A stretch of 64,000 bases of DNA from Ignisphaera sp. (GTDB lineage Archaea; Thermoproteota; Thermoprotei_A; Sulfolobales; Ignisphaeraceae): assembly GCA_038735125.1 (NCBI GenBank), contig JAVYNU010000001.1, positions 124,001 through 188,000 on the forward strand. Reading direction: 5' to 3'. A program made the translations under genes and the position numbers. Positions 19,563 through 29,434 of this stretch are shown here, in pieces. The notes under the pieces are model-generated. The model did no database searches and was not told the DNA's origin. It saw only the letters and a program-made list of their open reading frames with translations. How positions within the stretch are numbered: position 1 is the stretch's first letter; every line of letters starts with the position of its first letter.

Positions 19563-21629
19563 ATGAGCGAACAGATCCCAGACACCACAACAGCTATGGT
19601 ATTTGATATCGCCCATGTAATTGAGGAGTTTATAAGAAGCTATAAAGTTGAGGGAAAGGCGAAGTATAGAGAACTCATTAGAAGAATGATTCTTGAAAAC
19701 AGATATGATGTAGAGATAGACTTCAGCGACATTATGAGCTATAATCCAAGGCTCGCGGAGAAGATAGTAAAGGATCCTGAAAATGCCATAAAAAGATTCT
19801 CTGAGGTACTAAAAAGTATTGTTGCATACGAGGCCCCAGAGTATCTTGATAAGATATATGAGATTGTGCCGCGATTCAAGAACTTGCCGATAACATTTAA
19901 AATACGTGATATAAGAAGTAATTTAATAAACAATCTAATTGCTGTTGAAGGCATAGTTGTGAGGGCGTCGCCTCCGAAGCAAAAAATTGTTGAGGCTGTT
20001 TTCCAGCATGATTGTGGTAATGAGGTTATAGTGCCTGTTGTCGGAGATGCTATTGAAAAACCTGTTCAGTGCCCCTATTGCCATAGATCAACTGGCAATT
20101 GGAAACTTCTTGAAGAAAAGTCTAGGTTTAGAGACTTTCAAAGACTGGCAATACAAGAGAAACCAGAGGAGATACCAGCAGGTAGAATGCCTAGATCTAT
20201 AGAGGTTGATGTATTTGATAATCTAGTTGATGTTACGAGACCTGGTGATAGAGTCGTTGTCGTTGGCATTCTAAAACTTAGGGGATCTGGAGGTAAAAAA
20301 GCGAAAAGCTTGTACGATGCATATATTGAAGCGAACAATATTATTGTGTCTCAGAGAATGCTTGAGGAAATAGAGATCACTAGGGAAGATGAGGAGAAGA
20401 TAAGAGAGCTCGCAAAAGATCCTTTGATAAGGAGAAAGATCATAGCGTCTATAGCACCTGCAATCTATGGGCTCTGGGATATAAAAGAGGCTATAGCACT
20501 CCTACTGTTTGGTGGAATACCTAAAACCCTACCAGATGGCACAAGAATACGTGGCGACATCCATGTACTGATGATAGGTGATCCAGGTACCGCAAAATCT
20601 CAGTTACTTCAGTATGTTGCACGCATAGCTCCTAGAGCCATATACACAACAGGTAAAGGTGCTACAGCAGCAGGTCTAACAGCTGCTGTTGTAAGGGATA
20701 AACAAACTGGCGAATACTACTTAGAGGCAGGGGCACTCGTTCTAGCTGACGGGGGAATCGCATGCATAGACGAAATTGATAAGATGAGGGAAGAAGATAG
20801 AGTGGCTATTCATGAGGCCATGGAGCAGCAAACAATATCAATAGCGAAAGCCGGTATAGTGGCCAGATTAAATGCAAGAACATCTGTTTTGGCAGCTGGG
20901 AACCCAAGATATGGCAGATATCTAATAAATAGGTCGATTGCGGAAAATGTTAACCTGCCTCCAACAATACTATCAAGATTTGATTTAATATTTGTCATAA
21001 GAGATGTGCCAAATGCTGAAAGAGATGCTAGGCTTGCTAGGCACATAGCAGAGGTGCATGCTGCAGAAGATATGGTAAAACCATTACTAGATGTTGAGAT
21101 TATTAGAAAGTATATTGCCTACGCAAGAAAATATGTAAGGCCTGTTCTAAGTGAAGAAGCTAGAAAAATGCTTGAAGAATTCTTTGTAGAAATGAGAAGG
21201 AAGAGCCTAGAAACACCAGATTCACCTATATCAATAACAGCTAGACAACTAGAGGCTTTAATACGTTTAGCTGAGGCGCATGCAAAAATGGCTCTTAAAC
21301 CAGTTGTTACAGAAGAGGATGCAGCAGAAGCAATAAGGCTCATGAAGAGCATGTTAGAAAGTGTTGGTATCGATGTTGAAAGTGGCGAAATAGATATTGA
21401 TGTTATTATGACTGGCAAACCAAAATCACAAAGAGAGAAGATGCTGATTATAGAAAATATAATAAGGGCTCTCGCAAAAGAGGAGGGATGTGCAAAAGTG
21501 AAGGCCATAGTTGCAAAAGCTAGGGAAGAGGACATCGAGGATAAACTCGTTGAAGAAGTGTTAATAAGAATGAGAAGAGAGGGTTTGATATACGAAGCAA
21601 AAGATGGTTGCTACGCACCTGTCATATAG
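19563..21629 (+). CDS. mcm: Replicative helicase MCM
   Basis: Hexameric 3'-5' DNA helicase, 688 residues. The N-terminal domain has an OB fold with a zinc site (DCGNEV...CPYCHRS). The AAA+ domain has Walker A MIGDPGTAKSQ, Walker B GGIACIDEID, sensor 1 AAGNPR and the arginine-finger motif LSRFDLIFVI. The C-terminal winged helix covers about residues 620-688. There is no intein. It is co-transcribed with gins23. Confidence 0.98.
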   Translation: MSEQIPDTTTAMVFDIAHVIEEFIRSYKVEGKAKYRELIRRMILENRYDVEIDFSDIMSYNPRLAEKIVKDPENAIKRFSEVLKSIVAYEAPEYLDKIYEIVPRFKNLPITFKIRDIRSNLINNLIAVEGIVVRASPPKQKIVEAVFQHDCGNEVIVPVVGDAIEKPVQCPYCHRSTGNWKLLEEKSRFRDFQRLAIQEKPEEIPAGRMPRSIEVDVFDNLVDVTRPGDRVVVVGILKLRGSGGKKAKSLYDAYIEANNIIVSQRMLEEIEITREDEEKIRELAKDPLIRRKIIASIAPAIYGLWDIKEAIALLLFGGIPKTLPDGTRIRGDIHVLMIGDPGTAKSQLLQYVARIAPRAIYTTGKGATAAGLTAAVVRDKQTGEYYLEAGALVLADGGIACIDEIDKMREEDRVAIHEAMEQQTISIAKAGIVARLNARTSVLAAGNPRYGRYLINRSIAENVNLPPTILSRFDLIFVIRDVPNAERDARLARHIAEVHAAEDMVKPLLDVEIIRKYIAYARKYVRPVLSEEARKMLEEFFVEMRRKSLETPDSPISITARQLEALIRLAEAHAKMALKPVVTEEDAAEAIRLMKSMLESVGIDVESGEIDIDVIMTGKPKSQREKMLIIENIIRALAKEEGCAKVKAIVAKAREEDIEDKLVEEVLIRMRREGLIYEAKDGCYAPVI

Positions 21630-21753
21630 CTTTAAAATACAACGGCCTAACAAATGATGATAGCATGATAATCGCACAAAGCTTATAATCCCGCACAACA
21701 AATTTTCAAGTAAACATACATGAGCTCAGCATATAGATATAAGGTAGTAAGGA

Positions 21754-22020
21754 ATGTCTGTTTGTAGAAAATATGTTATTAAAGTTGGGGAAAAAGAAAT
21801 AGAGCTTGATGAGAAGGTTATAAAAGTTTTGAATGTCTACGTGCGAACTGAAATGAGTCTAGAGAAACTTGCAGAAGAGCTTGGTTTGGATGGATGGACA
21901 GAAGCATACGAATTTGTTAAGAAGGTTCCAGCATGGATTGCTTGGACACCTTCAATACTGTGGAAACGTGAGATGGAAAAATGTGAAGATGCTAATGAGA
22001 TAAAGGTCATAAAGATTTAG
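21754..22020 (+). CDS. Small hypothetical protein downstream of MCM
   Basis: 88 residues, charged, beginning MSVCRKYVIKVGEKEIELD. The middle MSLEKLAEELGLDGWTEAYE reads like a helix-turn-helix, and WIAWTPSILWKRE is Trp-rich. No named family is recognised. GGTAGTAAGG precedes ATG 21754. It lies 124 bases after mcm and before tRNA-Pro, so it may belong to the replication operon or stand alone. Confidence 0.6.
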   Translation: MSVCRKYVIKVGEKEIELDEKVIKVLNVYVRTEMSLEKLAEELGLDGWTEAYEFVKKVPAWIAWTPSILWKREMEKCEDANEIKVIKI

Positions 22021-22077
22021 CTATATAGCTTATTAAAACCCCAAAAACTATTTCTTAAAAGTAAAATGTGTACCGTA

Positions 22078-22173
<96 letters not shown>

Positions 22174-22392
22174 CTAAACCAATTTACTTAAAATTACTAA
22201 TGTGTTTGAAAAGAATGAAATGGTAAAACAACTTTTTATAATTATATACTTAAAAAGTTTTTGATTAATAATTTCCGAGCAAGGCCAGTAAACCCCCATT
22301 TAATGTATTACTAGGAGCCTTTGTGGTATTACCATAGTAATAGTTCAAATATTCATCATACCAATACTTTTGCACAAAGAGGCTTGATTAAA

Positions 22393-22584
22393 ATGCCTGT
22401 TGTATATAAATGTGCAAACTGTGGGGAAACTCTATATAAATTTGTGAGAGCAGGCCAAGATTACTATGGGGTTCCTTCATTATCGGAATTAAAGGTTAGG
22501 ATAGGTAATAAATGTCCAAGATGTGGTAAGGAATTACGTAACAGTATCGACCTAATTGATATAATGATTTCTACAAGAAAATAG
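22393..22584 (+). CDS. Small zinc-ribbon protein
   Basis: 63 residues from ATG 22393 (MPVVYKCANCGETLYKF). Two CxxC pairs, CANC and CPRC, about 35 residues apart make a single zinc ribbon. The open frame extends to 22321, but the extra residues are low-complexity and unlike a protein. Proteins like this are common in crenarchaea; no role is known to me. It is convergent with the CCA-adding enzyme gene, 27 bases away. Confidence 0.78.
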   Translation: MPVVYKCANCGETLYKFVRAGQDYYGVPSLSELKVRIGNKCPRCGKELRNSIDLIDIMISTRK

Positions 22585-22611
22585 CATCTAGTTAATTAAT
22601 TGTCATCATAT

Positions 22612-24000
22612 TTAATAATTTAAAATTTTTCTTTCTAAAAATCTTTTGAGCCACATCATATATGATTTATCTTCATCAATGCTCACATCGTGTATTGATA
22701 AAACCCTTGTAATTTCAGCTATTCTTAATGATGAAGGAGATATTTGCTCTAAAACCTCCTTTACAATGTCCTCGGGGTTCTTCCTTCTTTTTCTTATACA
22801 TACAAGTCTTCCATTTTCGTCAATCCAAGGACCAATTACAGCATGTCTATTCTTTATTAGAAAATCTACTGCATTCGGATCGTAAGCTGGGGGTCCAATA
22901 TGATATTCATATTCTCTACATTCGTAAAGTTCTACAATGGTTATGGCCTTGGATAACGCTGGGTCAACCCACGAATCAATATATGTGCATCTGAAGCCAT
23001 ATTCATTTAGGGTATTTCTAATCGAATTATGAATCCTTCTGATTTGCCCCCATACAACATCTGGAATTTTCTTGGTAACATCAAATTTTATTGCTATGTA
23101 ACATAGTCCTTCATCAAATATTCTATTCCTTAATATTTTCTGATTATATTCCTCAGATACCTCATCTATCTTCATCTCAAAAAAGTTTTCAGATGGGTTC
23201 TCTAGAAAAAGTCTAGCAAGTAGTTTAAACATTGCGAAGTTTTTTAGAGAGAGCGCTGATGCAACATTTCTATTCGCATCAACAGGGTCTACAATAACTA
23301 AAACATCGTTTCTAAATCTATTTCTACATTCTTTCTCATCAACGTAATAGCCCTCTATATCTATACACGTCTTGTAAGCCCTCCATGATAATGATGCTTT
23401 CAGTGTATTGATAAAAGAACCGTATTTTATTATTAACAACTCTGTTAAATAGCCGGAGAATCCTCGTGTCTTTATTTCTGCTCCATACATATTCCACACT
23501 TTGAGAAAATATTTTAGGAGCCTAACCTCATCTTTGCATTCCTCACACAATTTTGCCTTGACGTATTCAGTATGAAATGGTGTTCTATCGACTGCCGAAA
23601 TTATTTCACTTGGTTTCGAAATTTTAAATGCGGGTACAATGTTTATCTCATAGCCATCAACATGAGTTATAATGTACGGATGAGAGGCATACTCTACAAC
23701 TATGCTATACCCTTTTTCCTGCAAGCATTGTGAAACCACCTCAACAAAATTCTTGTTTATCCAGTCAACTGTATAGTGACTTGGATTAAATAATATGAAA
23801 ATATCTATATCTACATCATCTCTAAGAAATGTATCCTTTGCCACAGAACCCTGTAGTGTAACTTCAAAGTGCTCTAGACCTTTTTGTTCAAAGCATTTGT
23901 GGATAATACTCTGAAGTTCGTCATATATTCTGAGCACAGTATTTCTTATTCTCTCGTCAGGCTTTATCCGAGCAAGGATTTTGTTAAATATTTCCTCCAC
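22612..24000 (-). CDS. cca: CCA-adding enzyme (tRNA nucleotidyltransferase, class I)
   Basis: Adds or repairs the 3' CCA of tRNAs without a nucleic acid template. The archaeal class I nucleotidyltransferase motif QGSVAKDTFLRDDVDIDIF gives the metal-binding aspartates. Then come the tRNA-NT central domain (GFSGYLTELLIIKYG) and a C-terminal body-tail domain; 462 residues. This fits the absence of encoded CCA in two of the three tRNA genes here. thpR lies 19 bases upstream on the same strand. Confidence 0.96.
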   Translation of the reverse strand: MEEIFNKILARIKPDERIRNTVLRIYDELQSIIHKCFEQKGLEHFEVTLQGSVAKDTFLRDDVDIDIFILFNPSHYTVDWINKNFVEVVSQCLQEKGYSIVVEYASHPYIITHVDGYEINIVPAFKISKPSEIISAVDRTPFHTEYVKAKLCEECKDEVRLLKYFLKVWNMYGAEIKTRGFSGYLTELLIIKYGSFINTLKASLSWRAYKTCIDIEGYYVDEKECRNRFRNDVLVIVDPVDANRNVASALSLKNFAMFKLLARLFLENPSENFFEMKIDEVSEEYNQKILRNRIFDEGLCYIAIKFDVTKKIPDVVWGQIRRIHNSIRNTLNEYGFRCTYIDSWVDPALSKAITIVELYECREYEYHIGPPAYDPNAVDFLIKNRHAVIGPWIDENGRLVCIRKRRKNPEDIVKEVLEQISPSSLRIAEITRVLSIHDVSIDEDKSYMMWLKRFLERKILNY

Positions 24001-24019
24001 TATTGAAATCCCATTTTGT

Positions 24020-24598
24020 CTACAATAGTCTTGCTATGTGAATATCAGAGTATATGGGTCCTCTAGGTGTAAGAATGCTTCTTTTGATTTTGATTTGTGT
24101 AATGATTGATGTTCCGAAGACATAATCTCTGTACTCATTGAAGTATTTCTGTAGCTTTTCAACGCCTCTATAGCTTTTTAACCTAGCAATTGTTATATGT
24201 GGCGAGAATTCATGTTGATCTTTATGTACATCTTTTAAGCCTTTTTTAACTATTTCTGAATCAATATATTTTCTGATGCTAACTAGGGTCTCAAATCCCT
24301 CTACGATCCCTACCCAGAGAACCCTTGGTCTATAAACATTTGGAAATGCACCAAAGCCAGCAATCTTAATCTCAAAGGGTTTAAACATCTTGGGAATATT
24401 ATTAAGCAATTCCTTAATTTGTTCAAGAGAAGATACAGATATCTCGCCAAGAAATCTAATTGTTAGATGTATATTCTCATCCTCAACAAACTTTGCATCT
24501 ATTCCAAGAGTCTCTAACTGCTTTTTCCACCTAACAATATTATTTAAAGTATCTGGGCTCTCTATCTCTACTGCTATAAAAGCTCTTAAACTGCTCAT
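24020..24598 (-). CDS. thpR: RNA 2',3'-cyclic phosphodiesterase (2H family, ThpR/LigT)
   Basis: Opens 2',3'-cyclic phosphates, the ends left by the tRNA splicing endonuclease among others. The two catalytic HxTx motifs are NIHLTIRFLG (about residues 44-53) and FSPHITIARL (about 131-140). Length 192 residues, normal for the family. It forms a two-gene operon with cca, an RNA-end-processing pair that matches the intron-containing tRNAs in the window. Confidence 0.95.
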   Translation of the reverse strand: MSSLRAFIAVEIESPDTLNNIVRWKKQLETLGIDAKFVEDENIHLTIRFLGEISVSSLEQIKELLNNIPKMFKPFEIKIAGFGAFPNVYRPRVLWVGIVEGFETLVSIRKYIDSEIVKKGLKDVHKDQHEFSPHITIARLKSYRGVEKLQKYFNEYRDYVFGTSIITQIKIKRSILTPRGPIYSDIHIARLL

Positions 24599-24697
24599 TT
24601 ACTTTGCCCATGAATAATTCAATATTAAAAGGAATTAAAGCTTATATACACCACAAATACATTCAGATTTGTATGAGCCTTATAAGGTTGAAGAGCT

Positions 24698-24880
24698 ATG
24701 CCATGCTCGCTACAGGTAAAAGTTAAAGATCCAACATCTCATTTAGAGGTTATACTAATACCTGAAAAGGTCTATGTGATTAGAAACCATACAGGAAAAA
24801 TAATTAAAATAGGTCTTTTCAAGAGCCCTAAAACAGGTCAGATATTCAGAGCTTTGTTGCCGGATAACTACATATGCTAA
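24698..24880 (+). CDS. creN7: Chromatin protein Cren7
   Basis: Small DNA-binding and DNA-bending protein of crenarchaeal chromatin; 60 residues, exactly the Cren7 size. The SH3-like core IKIGLFKSPKTGQIFRALLP closely follows the Cren7 pattern (VKIGLFK-P-TG--FR--LPD-Y). The usual N-terminal KxPKxxGKE-type segment is replaced by VKDPTSHLEVILIPEKVYVI. The end is DNYIC rather than DDYPI. The gene is monocistronic and divergent from thpR. Confidence 0.88.
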   Translation: MPCSLQVKVKDPTSHLEVILIPEKVYVIRNHTGKIIKIGLFKSPKTGQIFRALLPDNYIC

Positions 24881-24915
24881 AAAGGATATGACATGTTTGC
24901 ATTTTAGGTAGTGTA

Positions 24916-25338
24916 TCATTCTTTGAATTCTCCTTCAACCTCTTCAGGAGGTAAGGGTGCTTCTTTGATTCTCTCCTCAACCTCTTCCCCTAGCTCTGAT
25001 AGTAATATTCTTATCTCCTTAACAGCTGGTTTAGCTATCTTCTTCACACCTCTATGGCCAGGTAAGTAGACAGCTCTAACAATATTCACCTCTTCTAATC
25101 GTTTTACATGTGTACTTATATTAGCTTTGCTTTGACCTAGTTTGTCAGCCAGATCCTCTATTCCCATATCCCCCTTGAAAGCCAATCCAATTATTCTCAA
25201 CCTCGTTAGAGATGCCAAAGCGCTTGCCACCTTCTCAATAAATTCTTCTCCAGCTACATACATAATGTCTCCTTCAATCCATATACCTCTTCTAACTTTA
25301 GCTACACCAACTTCTTTTTCATTAGTATCTGTTCCCAT
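24916..25338 (-). CDS. ArsR-like winged-helix regulator
   Basis: DNA-binding regulator with a central winged helix: SALASLTRLRIIGLAFKG, then IEDLADKLGQSKANISTHVKRLEE and a wing. The C-terminus is very acidic (EEVEERIKEAPLPPEEVEGE). The open frame starts at 25380, but ATG 25338 (MGTDTNEKEVG) has GGTG about 12 bases upstream and removes a hydrophobic, unconserved leader. It converges with creN7. Its target is unknown; no metal-binding Cys motif is visible. Confidence 0.82.
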   Translation of the reverse strand: MGTDTNEKEVGVAKVRRGIWIEGDIMYVAGEEFIEKVASALASLTRLRIIGLAFKGDMGIEDLADKLGQSKANISTHVKRLEEVNIVRAVYLPGHRGVKKIAKPAVKEIRILLSELGEEVEERIKEAPLPPEEVEGEFKE

Positions 25339-25493
25339 TATTGAATACACCACCAACAAGTAACTGAATGTCGTATCCACTTATTTTTATTAATTCTTTT
25401 ACACAGATTTAAAACATTTTGCCTTGAAATGATAAAAAGATCTTGAATTAACCCTTTAGCCCTGTTAGCTAATTAATCATATTTATAAAGGCT

Positions 25494-27464
25494 TTAAATA
25501 TCCTTATACCAATCTTCAGAAAGTCCGAGTTGCGCTACTATTGATTTTGCTACTCTTAAGATCCATTCTCTAACTGCATCATCTTTGTTGCTTGCAAATT
25601 TCTTGTTCCATTCCTCTACATTAAATTCTGTAGCAAGAGTTGCAATAATATCCTTCGCTCTCTCACCTTCAATAAGCCTCGGTTTTGCACTTGCTTTTGT
25701 GGCATACATAGCTATTTTTTGGTATAGAATCTTGCTATACTGGTCTAGATCTATCTTCACACCTAGTAATTCGTATAGCTTTGGCAATACCTTCTCAGCC
25801 CACCCTCTGTGAAATCTGCATAAACCGGCATTTGAGATCTCCAATTCTTTTACAGCTCTTGTAGCTACAACTTTGGCAAATTCTTCAGGCTCTGTAAATG
25901 TTGATGTATAGTTTGTCCAATATTTCCCTGTTACAGCTAGTGGCAAGAGAAAGCCAGGTGTCCAGTAATAGTTTGGCGTCATATACCCGTTCTCACCATA
26001 TGGCTGATAGGCTACGAGATCCTCGAATCTAAGCCCAATTCTCTTTACCCTATCACTAAACATCATATCTAGTTGCTTGCATGCAAATCTAACACCCTTT
26101 GCAACAATCTTCAAAACATCTGTTGAACCCTCTACTAACCCTCTCAAAATCTTTTCAGCTAGGTATGCATTTACCGTCCATTCATCTATGTTCATAAGCA
26201 TTGGATCCATATTAGGCTTTCTATCGAGGCCCACCTCCTCCGGCTTTAAAAGACCTTTGTAGACAGCTTCTAGTAGCCATGCAACCACATGCCCTATACC
26301 AATGGCATCAAAGCCTAGCTGATCTGCCAAGTCAACCAAATTCCTTGTTAACTCAATCCTGAATACTCCTATGGATGGCCCTAGGGCATTTGTTGGTTCA
26401 TAGTCTAGTTTCTTTCCTCTCCATATCTTCTTGCATGAGACTGGGCACGGCTCTCCACATGTGGCCCAAGTCTTTGCCAGGTCAAAGGACTCTGTCTTCA
26501 CTGGTTTCCAGAAGTTTTCGAGGATGAGGTCGACAAGCTTCTTTCTCACAGATTTGTGAAGATAAATACTGTTAAAGTTGAATAGAGGTAGCAACTCTCT
26601 GTAATGCGGATAATTCACACCAAATGTTCCTCCTGCACCTATGCTCGAATCATATCGATATTTGACCGTAGCCTCATTAACAGACTGTATAAAATCTTTT
26701 GCCAGTAGCGCCTTCATCGTTGAATAGAGCTCGGTAACCTCTGTCAGTTGCTTAGGTAATTGCGGTTTATAAGATCCTCCTGCAACAATAGCCACAACAT
26801 TGTGTGCCTGTGCTAAAACTGATCCTCCACCACCTCTGGCAGCAAATTCCTCAGCACCCTCTACAAATCTCTTTTTAATAAAGTCTACATCAATTGAGAC
26901 CATAGCTCCATAGACAGTTTTGAAGGCTGCTGGCCCAACAACTATTGGCCTTGCCTTCATAGATGATATCTCATCCCAGAAGGTGTCTATAAGATATTTC
27001 TCTAGGGCATAGGCACCTATATAGCCATCATATCCCTTGTATATCTCTTCTAATTTACTCAATGGAATTTTTCTTATGTTTACCTCTGCAACCCCTTTTT
27101 CATCTCCTTTAACAAATATGATAGCGGGTTCATCACTTTTACCCTCGATAGATATAGCATTAACCCCGCATCCAATGAATCTATAGCCAGCTCCACCCAT
27201 TTCAGATACATGTATTGTTTTGCTTTCGGGGCTTCTAAATACAGCAACAATTCTGTGAGTACCAAACAACTTGCTTCCAGCAAAGGGGCCAGTTCCTATA
27301 ATAACAGCGTTGCTTGGATCTAAAACGTCTTTGCTCCATGTAGACATCTCTTCATGAATCTTTAGGGCAACGTCTATTGGACCTAAAACATCTCCAAGAT
27401 TATATTCATGCAAAGACCACTTACTACTTGACACGTCTATTCTTAACAATCTGTATCTAAACAA
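25494..27464 (-). CDS. gor: Glyceraldehyde-3-phosphate:ferredoxin oxidoreductase (AOR family, tungstopterin)
   Basis: Oxidises glyceraldehyde-3-phosphate to 3-phosphoglycerate with ferredoxin, the glycolytic bypass of hyperthermophiles. It belongs to the aldehyde ferredoxin oxidoreductase family and is closest in pattern to GAPOR: GTGPFAGSKLFGTHRI, FRSPESKTIHVSEMGGAGY, STVKYRYDS-like ATVKYRYDSSIGAGGTFG, and the iron-sulfur cysteines WATCGEPCPVSC plus a C-terminal GLCRFHRGW. Length 656 residues, usual for the family. It is monocistronic. AOR or FOR specificity cannot be excluded from sequence alone. Confidence 0.88.
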   Translation of the reverse strand: MFRYRLLRIDVSSSKWSLHEYNLGDVLGPIDVALKIHEEMSTWSKDVLDPSNAVIIGTGPFAGSKLFGTHRIVAVFRSPESKTIHVSEMGGAGYRFIGCGVNAISIEGKSDEPAIIFVKGDEKGVAEVNIRKIPLSKLEEIYKGYDGYIGAYALEKYLIDTFWDEISSMKARPIVVGPAAFKTVYGAMVSIDVDFIKKRFVEGAEEFAARGGGGSVLAQAHNVVAIVAGGSYKPQLPKQLTEVTELYSTMKALLAKDFIQSVNEATVKYRYDSSIGAGGTFGVNYPHYRELLPLFNFNSIYLHKSVRKKLVDLILENFWKPVKTESFDLAKTWATCGEPCPVSCKKIWRGKKLDYEPTNALGPSIGVFRIELTRNLVDLADQLGFDAIGIGHVVAWLLEAVYKGLLKPEEVGLDRKPNMDPMLMNIDEWTVNAYLAEKILRGLVEGSTDVLKIVAKGVRFACKQLDMMFSDRVKRIGLRFEDLVAYQPYGENGYMTPNYYWTPGFLLPLAVTGKYWTNYTSTFTEPEEFAKVVATRAVKELEISNAGLCRFHRGWAEKVLPKLYELLGVKIDLDQYSKILYQKIAMYATKASAKPRLIEGERAKDIIATLATEFNVEEWNKKFASNKDDAVREWILRVAKSIVAQLGLSEDWYKDI

Positions 27465-27656
27465 TTTCTACACCAGTTTCTATACATAGCTTTGTTTGAA
27501 GCCTAGCTTAAATTGCTTTAAATCAAAGTCATATTATCAAACTAAAACAGTTTTAATAATATATCTTATAGAGATTTTATCTATCGATAATAATTTAATG
27601 AAAATATTTTATCTATTCAACTGGATTTATGTATATTTATCTTAAGGAGATGACAT

Positions 27657-27917
27657 TTGAAGATAAAAGATGTTGTTAATAAAATTTTATGGAGCGAAAA
27701 AGATGTTAGCAAATATTACATTATTATAGTTGATAGAGTTGAGGTTTCAGGATTTAAGAGAATATCTTTATCTAAAGTTACTAGAGTGGATAATAGTTAT
27801 ATCTACGTAACAGATGCACTAAGAGAAGAGCATGCAATACCACTTCATAGAATTATTAAGATTGTTAAAGATGATAAGATTATTTTTGAAAGGAACACCA
27901 GAAAGTCGAAAAGCTAA
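27657..27917 (+). CDS. UPF0248/DUF504-like protein
   Basis: 86 residues, beginning with TTG 27657 preceded by AAGGAGATGACAT (GGAG about 11 bases upstream). The pattern MKIKDVVNKILWSEKDVSKY, HRI near the C-terminus (AIPLHRIIKIV) and YIIIVDRV matches the small archaeal DUF504 group. The role is unknown; a fold with RNA-binding character has been suggested for the group. It lies 53 bases upstream of the AAA ATPase on the same strand. Confidence 0.7.
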   Translation: MKIKDVVNKILWSEKDVSKYYIIIVDRVEVSGFKRISLSKVTRVDNSYIYVTDALREEHAIPLHRIIKIVKDDKIIFERNTRKSKS

Positions 27918-27970
27918 CTCTAAGATTTTTAAGATTCTGCAACATAGTTTTTGAATGTGGCTGTTTTTGT

Positions 27971-29407
27971 ATGGAGCTGATGAGCAATAATATTAGAAGA
28001 GGGGCAAGAGCAGTAGTTGAAGCTATGGACAAATTACTGCCAAATGATCTGGCAGGGTTTGTGATTGCCCAGACTATTCTCGGTGATGGCGATGAGACAA
28101 CATTAGCTCTTGCAACAAAGATTGTATCAATTCTATATAGGGGTACTCAAAAAAAACTAATAGTTTTCAAGGATAAGGAGAATTATCAGCGGGCTCTAAA
28201 ATCTATAGCAGTAAATTTCAAACAATTGGTTCTGCATATAGTATCTGAGATGAAGTTAATGGATTTGGATCTAGTGCTAATATCGATGATAATTGACGAT
28301 GATATATTAGCTCTATCAGTCATATACAAACAGACTCTTGCAAATGATGTATTTAATTACATAAAGCAAAACTCAAACAATATAGCTATCATTATATCTA
28401 ATAAGAATATTGATGTTGATGTAGTACTGAATAAAAGCATTAGTTTTCTTAACAAGCATGGAAAGAAACATTACAGGGAGCTTATAAAACATCTTCAATT
28501 TAGTAACATATACACAATTATATTAACTCTTAATACAGATAACGTTATAAAAATTAGGCTTAGAGAAGACTATGGAAAAGACTCCTCGTTAACCATACCA
28601 ATCAGTACACCAACATGGAATGTCAATGATCTGCCAGAAAGAATTAGAGAAGATCTTCATACGCTCATTATAGATCCAATAATTGTGCATGCTGATTACG
28701 CCCCCCACGGAATTATAATAGTCGGTCCTCCAGGTGTTGGTAAAAGCGTTACAGCAGAAGCCCTAGCAAATGCGCTTGGGAAAAAGGTTGTGAGGATAAA
28801 CCCAGGTGTATATAGATCGATGTGGTATGGCATGACAGAAAAAATTCTTTCATCAATATTCTCTTCACTAAGAAAGAGAAAAGATATAGTTGTATTAATT
28901 GATGATGCAGATTTTCTTGTCAGCAGATTCAATGCCATACACGAGGCTTTTATAGCTGAAATGAATATTTGGCTTAATATACTGCAGGAAAGGCAGAGAC
29001 CGCTTGTCATAATGACAACAAATACACCAGAAGTAATGGATCCTGCATTAATAAGGCCTGGAAGACTAGATATAGCCATATTCATGGGTTATCCCGACAA
29101 AAAAATGAGGGAAAGTATAATATTGAACCTATGTAGAATGTATAATGTTAAGATAGCAAATGATGGACTTATCAACGATATTGTATCTAGAACAAAATGG
29201 TTTAATGCTGCAGAACTCGATTCACTAATCAGAATTGCTGCAAGTAAAGGAAAGGGTGTTATAACCGAAGATTCAATTGGATGGGCTTTGAAGAAGTTCC
29301 ATATAAACTATAGCGAGAGAAGATTGATTCAAGACAATATTGAAAGCTATGCATCAAAAATGTCGAATGTTGTGATATCCTATATACCAAAAGAATATGA
29401 AATATAA
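27971..29407 (+). CDS. Orphan AAA ATPase with a long unassigned N-terminal domain
   Basis: Single classical AAA module (about residues 240-400): Walker A IIVGPPGVGKSVTAEA, pore-loop-like RSMWYGMTEK, Walker B IVVLIDDADFL, sensor 1 TTNTPEVMD and arginine-finger RPGRLDIAIFM. The Walker B has DD rather than DE, so the catalytic glutamate is replaced by aspartate. Residues 1-235 form a helical domain I do not recognise, with no CDC48 N-domain or CoxE-type motif. A C-terminal helical lid is present. It is downstream of the DUF504-like gene and likely co-transcribed. Confidence 0.8.
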   Translation: MELMSNNIRRGARAVVEAMDKLLPNDLAGFVIAQTILGDGDETTLALATKIVSILYRGTQKKLIVFKDKENYQRALKSIAVNFKQLVLHIVSEMKLMDLDLVLISMIIDDDILALSVIYKQTLANDVFNYIKQNSNNIAIIISNKNIDVDVVLNKSISFLNKHGKKHYRELIKHLQFSNIYTIILTLNTDNVIKIRLREDYGKDSSLTIPISTPTWNVNDLPERIREDLHTLIIDPIIVHADYAPHGIIIVGPPGVGKSVTAEALANALGKKVVRINPGVYRSMWYGMTEKILSSIFSSLRKRKDIVVLIDDADFLVSRFNAIHEAFIAEMNIWLNILQERQRPLVIMTTNTPEVMDPALIRPGRLDIAIFMGYPDKKMRESIILNLCRMYNVKIANDGLINDIVSRTKWFNAAELDSLIRIAASKGKGVITEDSIGWALKKFHINYSERRLIQDNIESYASKMSNVVISYIPKEYEI

Positions 29408-29434
29408 TAACTTGAATTCGCTTATATGCCAATT

